Assembly: GCA_002409995.1 (NCBI GenBank)
Contig: DHOR01000055.1
Span: forward strand, 1 to 18,004
Direction: 5' to 3'
Origin: Hungatella sp. UBA5385
GTDB lineage: Bacteria; Bacillota; Clostridia; Lachnospirales; Lachnospiraceae
DNA: 18,004 nt
A program made the position numbers and the translations under genes. The notes beneath the pieces are model-generated. The model searched no databases. It was not told where the DNA came from and saw only the letters and a program-made list of their open reading frames with translations. The stretch's first letter is position 1; the number at the start of each line of letters is the position of its first letter. Shown here in pieces: positions 6,506 to 12,989 of the stretch.

Positions 6506-7012
6506 TTAACGTTTTGCAGTTAAAAACATAACCATGCTTCTTCCTTCCACTTTAGATGGCTTGTCAATCACTGCTATATCGGATAAATTCTCAGCGAAAT
6601 CATCCAGAATATATCTGGACTTATACATGTGGGCCATCTCACGACCTCTGAAACGTAAGGTTACCTTTACCTTATCTCCTTTTTCAAGAAACTTCCTTGC
6701 TGCATTAACCTTTGTGTTTAAATCGTTTGTGTCAATATTGGGAGATAAGCGAACTTCCTTCACTTCGATTACCTTCTGTTTCTTCTTAGCTTCTTTTTCT
6801 CTTCTTGCCTGCTCATAACGAAATTTACCGTAATCGATAATCTTACAAACTGGCGGCTTTGCTGTTGGAGCAATCTTCACCAAGTCAAGTTCTGCCTCTT
6901 TTGCAAGCTGCAGTGCATCCTTAGTTGGCATAATTCCTAATTTATCTCCGTTTTCAGCAATCAACAGAACTTCCTTATCTCTGATCTGTTCATTAATCAT
7001 TAAATCGCTAAT
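6506..7012 (-). CDS. infC: Translation initiation factor IF-3, with an AUU start
   Basis: IF-3 binds the 30S subunit, checks the start codon and initiator tRNA, and keeps 50S off. The N-domain contains KEVLLIAENGDKLGI and DLVKIAPTAKPPVCKIIDYG; the C-domain contains VKEVRLSPNIDTNDLNTKV and KGDKVKVTLRFRGREMAH. The first in-frame ATG (7000) sits 21 bases after GGAGG, too far to work well. Four codons upstream an ATT (7010-7012) lies 7 bases after GGAGGTG, and the resulting N-terminus (I)SDLMINEQIR aligns with known IF-3 starts such as ISKDQLVNEGIR in Bacillus. I therefore place the start at 7012, giving 168 residues. Rare AUU starts allow IF-3 to repress its own translation. First gene of infC-rpmI-rplT. 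Confidence 0.93.
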   Translation of the reverse strand: MSDLMINEQIRDKEVLLIAENGDKLGIMPTKDALQLAKEAELDLVKIAPTAKPPVCKIIDYGKFRYEQARREKEAKKKQKVIEVKEVRLSPNIDTNDLNTKVNAARKFLEKGDKVKVTLRFRGREMAHMYKSRYILDDFAENLSDIAVIDKPSKVEGRSMVMFLTAKR

Positions 7013-7019
7013 TGTCGTG

Positions 7020-7026
7020 CACCTCC
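7020..7026 (-). promoter_or_regulatory. Ribosome binding site that decides the infC start
   Basis: GGAGGTG on the minus strand is 7 bases from the ATT at 7010-7012 but about 19 from the ATG at 6998-7000. The spacing supports the AUU start. Confidence 0.8.
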
Positions 7027-7076
7027 ATATTTTAGTGTGTTAATTGGTTGGAATTCGCATTTCTGCTTTCAGGCAT

Positions 7077-7221
7077 AAAAAAAGTAGATAGACAAATGCT
7101 ACCCACCACCAAAGTCTCTACACAGAATCTATGCCTGTGTTATCAAGGCTATGAACCAGGGTCACTTACTCGTGCCGTGGTGAGGCGGATACCTACTTTC
7201 CTGATTGTTGTTTTCACAACA
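7077..7221 (-). ncRNA. infC-rpmI-rplT leader with attenuator (likely L20-responsive)
   Basis: The transcript should start near 7221. AAAGTAGGTA (7190-7199) pairs over ten positions with TATCTACTTT (7081-7090), and the 3' strand runs directly into a T run (7077-7083), so the closing helix of the whole leader is itself the terminator stem. Inside, CTCACCAC (7177-7184) pairs with GTGGTGGG (7102-7109), and an AACACAG/CTGTGT hairpin is also possible. In Bacillus this operon is controlled by L20 binding a leader that mimics its rRNA site and causes early termination. I infer the same role here from position and architecture; no family match was computed. Confidence 0.7.
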
Positions 7222-7227
7222 TTTACT

Positions 7228-7256
7228 ATATTACAACATATATTCATGTTTGTCAA
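7228..7256 (-). promoter_or_regulatory. Promoter of the infC operon
   Basis: Perfect TTGACA (7251-7256), a 17-base spacer and TAATAT (7228-7233) on the minus strand, about 210 bases before the infC start. Confidence 0.9.
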
Positions 7257-7280
7257 CCATTTTTCAACTATTTTCACTCT

Positions 7281-9233
7281 TCATTTTTTTAAAAACTGCA
7301 GAGTTAGCTTTCTATAGGAAATAAAAGTGATGACTATATAAAAGCTATAGATTAACATGAATACAAGAACTGCGTATCCTGTATATTTTATTATAATATT
7401 AGTCGCCAGAATCTGTTCTCTTAAGATATAATTTAATATACCTGCAAGCGAAAAAGTAACCACTAATGGCATGAATACCGGCGTTATAAAGAACAAGAGC
7501 ATTTCCTTCAGGGCAACTGTTTTAATCTCCTTATAACTTACCCCCATTTTATAGAGCATCTCATATCTCTGTTTGTTTTTTGCTGCTACAGCCAATTGTT
7601 GAAAACCTAACAAGGCTCCAACAAGTATTGTAAATATGACTCCTAAGTACAAACCGCAAAACGTTATTATGGTATATCCGGTTAAGGAATTGGCAACTGT
7701 CCAGGTTTTGACCATAACCCCGATCGTGGTATGTTCTGATAATTCTCCTTCTGTAATATATGGTTTTAAATGATTACTGACAACTGAAATCAATTCTTTT
7801 TTCATTTCTTTTGGTGCCTTTGGATTTGTTGAAACAATTAATCTTGATTTCTCCGTTGACAGTTGTTTAGTAACAGAATCCGGAACTACAATGGCATAAC
7901 CATCATTTCCAGCCATCCAATACTGCTCTATGCCTTCCGTATGTATGGAAGGATTTGCCGGAACAAGCTGATGATCTGCAAGATTGATCTTGGGCTGATC
8001 CTTAATACGTTTCCCAATTTCATCTTCATAGTATTCTTCACAATGTATAAGATATTCCCCATCACCAATATTCACCGGCTGCAGCCCCAGCTGTTTTATA
8101 ATATGGTTATAATCAGATATTGCAAGAACAGGAAGTTCAGGGTAATCTGCAGTTTCATAAATTTTATAATCCACATAATCTGTAATATCCACCTGCTCAC
8201 TGATGTAGGTCAATTCTTCCTTAAAATCCATAATATCTGCATCTATTTTAATGGCAATATCATAGGGAGCATAACCTTCAATATTAACAGAGTAACTTGC
8301 CCCCATAAATAATCCTCCAGCTATGGAACACATGGATAAAGTCAGCAAGACCGCTACTATTGCAATTATTTTTCCTGCTGAATTAATCCTTGAACTGAAT
8401 TGCTTTAATAAAAACAAATTCAATCCTTTAAATTTCCACTTTTCCATCATATTTACACTTTTCGTAATCATAACAGGAAAATACTGATATAGACGAAGTA
8501 CACTGAATAAAATACTGAATAATGCTATTGCTAAATAAATCCACGCCTTTTGCGAGTTACAAGTTAGTCCATACCATACCAGCCATATTCCTGCAGGAAA
8601 TAGAAACAGTGCCAGAAGAAATAAGATTCTTTGTTTCAATGCACTATTAATTACTGCCTTCTCATTCCTTTGTGTTTCATACATTAAATCTATAATCTTT
8701 TTATGTTTAATGTTCTTTAAAATACGAATGATGGAAATCAACTGCATAATCATACAAGAAATAATTGTATATATAACAGGGATTTTTGATATGTTTACGC
8801 TATAATGATGATTCACAACGAATTTTTTCATTAAATAAGAGGTTAAGAACTCTGCAAATAAGCTTCCTAACAGGATTCCTATGACTATAGCAAAAACGAA
8901 CAATAGTAAATTTTCTACGTAGAACATTCTATTAATATACTTTTGCTGCATTCCCATTACTTTATATACTGCAAATTCCTTTTTTCTCTGGTCTATCATA
9001 AAATCATCTGCATACCCAATAACAAATGCTATTAAAATTGCTGCAAAAAAGGTCAGAACTATAATGCTATTTTTAAATGCAGACATATTATCACTAAGGT
9101 TCATGATATCTTCTGATGATGCAAGAGCCATAAATGAATACATTAAGGTGATTGCTATAACAATTGTTATAAAATAAGAAAAATAATTTCTCAGGCTCCG
9201 TGTCATATTACGTAATGCTAATTTAACAAACAT
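7281..9233 (-). CDS. FtsX-like ABC exporter permease (BceB-type)
   Basis: This 650-residue membrane protein has the BceB arrangement: a transmembrane helix after the N-terminal FVKLALRNMTRSLRNYFSYF, further helices to about residue 300, one large extracellular domain (roughly 315-525, rich in charged and aromatic residues), then three closing helices. FtsX-like regions occur near QRKKEFAVYKVMGM (about 82-95) and NKQRYEMLYKMGVSYKEIK (about 555-575). Family members remove or release peptide antibiotics from their lipid targets and usually act with a histidine kinase. The GGGGGGAAGG site before the ATG lies inside the ATPase gene, which it overlaps by 11 bases. No terminator is seen between its stop and the infC promoter. 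Confidence 0.88.
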   Translation of the reverse strand: MFVKLALRNMTRSLRNYFSYFITIVIAITLMYSFMALASSEDIMNLSDNMSAFKNSIIVLTFFAAILIAFVIGYADDFMIDQRKKEFAVYKVMGMQQKYINRMFYVENLLLFVFAIVIGILLGSLFAEFLTSYLMKKFVVNHHYSVNISKIPVIYTIISCMIMQLISIIRILKNIKHKKIIDLMYETQRNEKAVINSALKQRILFLLALFLFPAGIWLVWYGLTCNSQKAWIYLAIALFSILFSVLRLYQYFPVMITKSVNMMEKWKFKGLNLFLLKQFSSRINSAGKIIAIVAVLLTLSMCSIAGGLFMGASYSVNIEGYAPYDIAIKIDADIMDFKEELTYISEQVDITDYVDYKIYETADYPELPVLAISDYNHIIKQLGLQPVNIGDGEYLIHCEEYYEDEIGKRIKDQPKINLADHQLVPANPSIHTEGIEQYWMAGNDGYAIVVPDSVTKQLSTEKSRLIVSTNPKAPKEMKKELISVVSNHLKPYITEGELSEHTTIGVMVKTWTVANSLTGYTIITFCGLYLGVIFTILVGALLGFQQLAVAAKNKQRYEMLYKMGVSYKEIKTVALKEMLLFFITPVFMPLVVTFSLAGILNYILREQILATNIIIKYTGYAVLVFMLIYSFYIVITFISYRKLTLQFLKK

Positions 9234-9996
9234 CAGACCTTCCCCCCTCAGTGTGCTGTTCCGCTTCTAAATTCATTAACCTTTTTAACTTTTCATCTGC
9301 AGACAGTCCCTTCATATTAAGGTCTTCGTATATTCTTCCATCCTTAATGTATAATGTGCGATCCGTATAAGATGAAACTATGATATCATGTGTTACTATT
9401 AAAATAGTAGTCCCAATACTATCATTCAGCTGCTTAATTGTTTCCATAAGTATTCTTGAATTTCCACTATCTAAAGCTCCTGTTGGTTCATCAGCCATTA
9501 TAAGCTGCGGCCAATGACTCACAGCTCTTACACATGCACATCTCTGCTTTTCTCCGCCTGATATTTCATAGGGGTATTTCTTTAAAATATGCTGAATTCC
9601 AAATTGTTCTGATATATTTGAAACTCTTTCTTTTATTTTGCTTTTTGGAATTTGTTTTATAATAAGAGCTAAAGAAATATTTTCTTCAACGGTCAATGTA
9701 TCCAGTAAATTATAATCCTGAAATATAAAACCCAGGTTTTCTCTGCGAAATTTTGCCTTGTCCTCCTCATTGAGCCCACTTAATTCTGTACCATTAATCC
9801 AAATCTCACCTTCTGTAGCCTCATCGATTGTGGAAATACAATTGAGTAACGTGGTTTTTCCAGAACCTGAGGCCCCCATAATACTGATAAATTCTCCCTC
9901 TCCTATAGCAAAGCTAATATCTTGAAGAGCTATGGTAATATTGTCTTCACTCTCATATCTTTTCTTTAAATGATTTACATTCAGAACTTCTTTCAT
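9223..9996 (-). CDS. ABC exporter ATP-binding protein (BceA-type)
   Basis: This 257-residue ATPase drives the overlapping downstream permease. All nucleotide-binding motifs are present: Walker A GASGSGKTT (41-49), Q-loop FIFQDYNLL (Q93), signature ISGGEKQR (145-152), Walker B LIMADEP (165-171) with D-loop GALD, and the switch His in VTHD (H203). The sequence belongs to the MacB/LolD/BceA branch of exporters. The stretch after the signature (CACVRAV) is slightly unlike the usual VACARAL. GAAAGGT precedes the ATG. The next gene upstream runs the other way, so no response regulator or sensor kinase is attached. Confidence 0.92.
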   Translation of the reverse strand: MKEVLNVNHLKKRYESEDNITIALQDISFAIGEGEFISIMGASGSGKTTLLNCISTIDEATEGEIWINGTELSGLNEEDKAKFRRENLGFIFQDYNLLDTLTVEENISLALIIKQIPKSKIKERVSNISEQFGIQHILKKYPYEISGGEKQRCACVRAVSHWPQLIMADEPTGALDSGNSRILMETIKQLNDSIGTTILIVTHDIIVSSYTDRTLYIKDGRIYEDLNMKGLSADEKLKRLMNLEAEQHTEGGRSDVC

Positions 9997-10026
9997 ACTT
10001 TACCTTTCTCTTGATAATATTATCTG

Positions 10027-10055
10027 TTGAAAAGTCCATAGAATAAGACTACAAT
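10027..10055 (+). promoter_or_regulatory. Promoter of the EamA transporter gene
   Basis: TTGAAA (10027-10032), 17 bases and TACAAT (10050-10055) lie 34 bases before the ATG. Confidence 0.8.
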
Positions 10056-10089
10056 AGGTTTATCTAAATCAGAATTAGGAGGATTCAAC

Positions 10090-10503
10090 ATGTGGTTTAT
10101 ATTTGCACTCCTGTCATCCATTTTCGCAGCCCTGACCTCAATACTTGCCAAAGTCGGTATTGAAGGTGTTAACTCCAATCTTGCCACCGCTATCCGTACA
10201 ATCGTTGTGGTTCTTATGGCATGGCTTGTAGTATTCTTAACCAATGCTCAGGGCGGAATCTCTGAAATAACGAAGAAAAACTGGATTTTTCTCATTCTAT
10301 CCGGTCTGGCTACAGGTGCGTCCTGGATTTGCTATTATAAAGCACTTCAGATGGGAGAAGCCTCTAAGGTGGTTCCTGTAGATAAATTAAGTATTGTACT
10401 GACAGTGATTCTTGCAGCTGTTTTTCTTCATGAGCAGATGACTCCTAAAACCATTATGGGGGTTATTTTAATTACTGCCGGCACATTTGTTATGATTCTG
10501 TAA
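10090..10503 (+). CDS. Half-size EamA/DMT-family transporter
   Basis: This 137-residue membrane protein consists of a single EamA domain (five predicted helices), where most DMT exporters carry two. The N-terminal WFIFALLSSIFAALTSILAK, the ASWICYYKALQMGEASKVVP stretch (about 76-95) and the ending LHEQMTPKTIMGVILITAG are characteristic. Single-domain members must pair to form a transporter. The substrate is unknown. AGGAGG lies 7 bases before the ATG and a good promoter precedes it, so this is a single-gene unit. It is divergent from the ABC exporter and convergent with pepF. Confidence 0.88.
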   Translation: MWFIFALLSSIFAALTSILAKVGIEGVNSNLATAIRTIVVVLMAWLVVFLTNAQGGISEITKKNWIFLILSGLATGASWICYYKALQMGEASKVVPVDKLSIVLTVILAAVFLHEQMTPKTIMGVILITAGTFVMIL

Positions 10504-10510
10504 AAGCTAT

Positions 10511-10530
10511 GGGCAGCCACATGACTGCCC
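10511..10530. terminator. Short hairpin between convergent EamA and pepF genes
   Basis: GGGCAG (10511-10516) pairs with CTGCCC (10525-10530) over an 8-base loop. No strong T run follows on plus; GCTTTT follows on minus. It may serve as a weak two-way terminator. Confidence 0.4.
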
Positions 10531-10552
10531 TATAATAAGTCCATTAAGTCTA

Positions 10553-12322
10553 TTATTTCGTTAATTCAATAAATTCATCAATCAGTTCTCCACAGCTTGC
10601 AAATGCATCATCCCAGAACTTTTGTGATGACAGATCAATATCACAGATTCTGGCTGCATCCTCTACGGTTGAAACGGTGGTAGCATGAAGCATCTTATGG
10701 TATTTAGGGATAAAGCTGCTGCCTTCCTGTTTATATTTAGCATAAAGCCCTCTTGCAAACAGCCCGCCAAATGCATAAGGGAAGTTATAATAGCTTAATC
10801 CTGAGCTGTAATAATGAGATTTACAAATCCACATATAGGGATGGCGAATTTCTTCATTCAGCCCGTCTCCATAGGACTCCTCCTGTGCCTTTAACATCAG
10901 CTTCTTCAAATCCTCAGCAAATAAAAACTGTTCCTGAGATTCCTCAAATACACTTTTTTCAAGCAAATATCTGGAATATATATCACAGATAATCTGGTTT
11001 AAATTCTGAAGCTGACCTTCTATTAAGAAAAGCTTCTCTTCTTTGCTGTCCGCTTCTGCAAGAGCTTCATTCATAATGAGATTTTCATTAAATGTAGAAG
11101 CAGTTTCAGCTACAGGCATGGTGTAGTCTGTATTTAAAGGTCTGTGATCTTCAATATGCATTCCATGATATGCATGGCCCAGTTCATGTGCCAGTGTAAC
11201 CACATCACCTAAAGTTCCGCCAAAATTGGTAAGAATTCTGCTCTCCTTTATAAAAGGAAGGTTTTCGCAGAAAGCGCCGCCTACTTTACCCTTTCTTGGG
11301 TAAAAGTCAATCCACTGATCATCAAAAGCAGTTGTAACCATATCTGCCAAATCCTGAGAGAATTTGCTGAAATGATTCACCAGATATGTTTTTGCCTCCT
11401 CTGCTGTAAATGTTTTGGAAGCTTTGCCTATTGGAGCAAAAAGTTCATACCAGGGAAGACCATTATCATAGCCCAGGATTTTTGCCTTTTGCTTTAAATA
11501 TTCACGAAACTTGGGCATATTGGCATCCATAGCACCAAGAAGTGCATCTAAAGTGGATTTAGACATTCTGGATTTTTCAAGGGTCATGGCAAGCGGTGAT
11601 TCATATCCTCTCAAATCTGCTTCTGCAGTGACCTGCCGTTTAATGTTATTAATGGAAAATGCAACTGAATCTTCTATTTTCTTATAGGAAGCCAGCTCTG
11701 CCTCATATGCTTTTTTACGTACTTTCTGATCCTCACTAAACGCAAGGTTACGGATACCGGTAAGAGTTGTTATCTCATTATCATATTCCACCTCCAACAT
11801 GGAAGTCATGTACTGCTGCTGAGTTCCCCATGCATCGCCACCTGTTAGATTAAATCTGGCGATTACCTCCTCAACATCATCACTAAGCTGGTGCTTCGCT
11901 CTCCCTTTAATCTCCTTTAGATAAAATTCATACTGAGAGAGAAAATCATCCTCTTTAATATAAGTATCAATATCTGCTGCTGCAATGAATTTGTCAATCT
12001 GAGCATTGGGCTTTGACGTACTGCTGTGTATCTGGCTTAATTTGCCATAATAAGCTACAGATTCTGTATCTGTGGTATCCACAGACTGCTTTAAATTCAC
12101 ATAATAAATCAACTTTGTTATAACAAGATAATACTCTTCCAACAAATGAAGAATGCTGATAAGCTGTTGTTTTTCATCGCTTTTTGACAGTTCTGAAGCT
12201 TTTTTCTGTATCTCTTTACTGAGAGTTTCTGCCTTTTTATAATCTTCTTTAAATCCTTGAGAATCATATCCTGTATATAGTGCATCCAGAGACCAGCGAT
12301 CCATAATTTTATTATTTACCAT
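10553..12322 (-). CDS. pepF: Oligoendopeptidase F (M3 metallopeptidase)
   Basis: This cytoplasmic zinc peptidase cuts short peptides. The 589-residue length is normal for the family. The catalytic motif is TLAHELGHAYHG with zinc ligands His379 and His383 and catalytic Glu380. The third ligand is expected in VAETASTFNE (about Glu406), 23 residues on. The helical N-terminal half (about 20-190) and the later PYMWICKSHYYSSGLSYYNF region are also typical. The ATG at 12322 has AAGGA about 10 bases upstream; the nearer ATG in another frame meets a stop within six codons. It is a single-gene unit with its own promoter, convergent with the EamA gene. Confidence 0.95.
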   Translation of the reverse strand: MVNNKIMDRWSLDALYTGYDSQGFKEDYKKAETLSKEIQKKASELSKSDEKQQLISILHLLEEYYLVITKLIYYVNLKQSVDTTDTESVAYYGKLSQIHSSTSKPNAQIDKFIAAADIDTYIKEDDFLSQYEFYLKEIKGRAKHQLSDDVEEVIARFNLTGGDAWGTQQQYMTSMLEVEYDNEITTLTGIRNLAFSEDQKVRKKAYEAELASYKKIEDSVAFSINNIKRQVTAEADLRGYESPLAMTLEKSRMSKSTLDALLGAMDANMPKFREYLKQKAKILGYDNGLPWYELFAPIGKASKTFTAEEAKTYLVNHFSKFSQDLADMVTTAFDDQWIDFYPRKGKVGGAFCENLPFIKESRILTNFGGTLGDVVTLAHELGHAYHGMHIEDHRPLNTDYTMPVAETASTFNENLIMNEALAEADSKEEKLFLIEGQLQNLNQIICDIYSRYLLEKSVFEESQEQFLFAEDLKKLMLKAQEESYGDGLNEEIRHPYMWICKSHYYSSGLSYYNFPYAFGGLFARGLYAKYKQEGSSFIPKYHKMLHATTVSTVEDAARICDIDLSSQKFWDDAFASCGELIDEFIELTK

Positions 12323-12375
12323 ATATCATGTGTCCTTCCTTCTTAAAATAGTACGTATAAATAACCTATTTTTAT

Positions 12376-12403
12376 AGTATAGCACTTTTTTATATCAAAT
12401 CAA
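12376..12403 (-). promoter_or_regulatory. Promoter of pepF
   Basis: TTGATT (12398-12403), 16 bases and TATACT (12376-12381) on the minus strand, about 54 bases before the start. The gap from here to the DUF1540 terminator is AT-rich with nothing else recognisable. Confidence 0.7.
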
Positions 12404-12490
12404 ACTATACTTTTGGATTATTCTTTAGCTTATTCTTTAATATTTTACTTTTGGCTAACATATAAAATTCAACAATTTTATAAATGAAGG

Positions 12491-12528
12491 AAAAACAGGG
12501 TGCTGCAGTATTGTACAAAGCAGCACCC
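12491..12528 (-). terminator. Terminator of the DUF1540 gene
   Basis: On the minus strand GGGTGCTGC (12520-12528) pairs with GCAGCACCC (12498-12506) and is followed by TGTTTTT (12491-12497). It lies about 10 bases after the stop codon. Confidence 0.9.
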
Positions 12529-12537
12529 CGGTATTTT

Positions 12538-12855
12538 TCATGATCGTATTTTAAAAGATGCACATTCTGTCTGCTCAGATTCACTGGCTCCATCACCTGC
12601 AATCCCGATGTGCTCTGCATTACAATGACGATCTTCATTAAAAACGCAGTTCTTGGCTTCGCAGTCCACCTCAAGTTTGCTTTCCGGTGTTTTAAATAAA
12701 TTGTGAAATGCTCCATCTTTGTTTTCATCAAAACTGCCGCAGCTTGTTTCATAGGTATCCTTTGCCTTTGGTCCCTCAACGATAATCGCAGCCTTGCAGC
12801 AGTAATTATCTGAGTTATGAAGGCAGCTTGTCACATTACAATCCAGTCTTGTCAT
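12538..12855 (-). CDS. Cysteine-rich protein with two DUF1540 motifs
   Basis: This 105-residue protein is built from two copies of the DUF1540 pattern. Copy 1 (about 5-43) runs DCNVTSCLHN, YCCKAAIIV, then ETSCGSF; copy 2 (about 64-101) runs DCEAKNCVFN, HCNAEHIGI, then TECASF. Each copy has four spaced cysteines (C-x4-C-x7-C, then about 19 residues to the last C), which strongly suggests metal binding; copy 1 has one extra cysteine. Function is not established, but the family is common in Clostridia. The ATG at 12855 is preceded by AAGGAGG at 10 bases; the closer ATG is followed by a stop after two codons. It follows thrS, separated by a 14-bp inverted repeat, and has its own terminator. Confidence 0.88.
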   Translation of the reverse strand: MTRLDCNVTSCLHNSDNYCCKAAIIVEGPKAKDTYETSCGSFDENKDGAFHNLFKTPESKLEVDCEAKNCVFNEDRHCNAEHIGIAGDGASESEQTECASFKIRS

Positions 12856-12914
12856 ATCTTCATTTCCTCCTTACATTGATTTAAATGAGCCATTATGCAG
12901 GATTTAGTATGCAC

Positions 12915-12958
12915 AAAGCGGAAGGAAAATATGCTTTGCAGCCATTTCCTTCCGCTTT
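12915..12958 (-). terminator. Perfect 14-bp inverted repeat after thrS
   Basis: AAAGCGGAAGGAAA (12915-12928) and TTTCCTTCCGCTTT (12945-12958) pair perfectly. The position, 32 bases after the thrS stop, suggests a terminator, but the T run is poor on minus (CTTTGTG) and good on plus (TTTTT). Confidence 0.7.
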
Positions 12959-12989
12959 TTACTGAATTTACTATATCAGAATTTTACCT

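Noticed and set aside
7863..8312. 149-codon plus-strand frame inside the ABC permease gene
   Set aside because: It is antisense to a well-supported permease gene, with low-complexity hydrophobic content and no ribosome binding site noted.
12405..12779. 124-codon frame overlapping the DUF1540 gene
   Set aside because: It is a shadow in another frame; the DUF1540 frame has the cysteine motifs and a good ribosome binding site.
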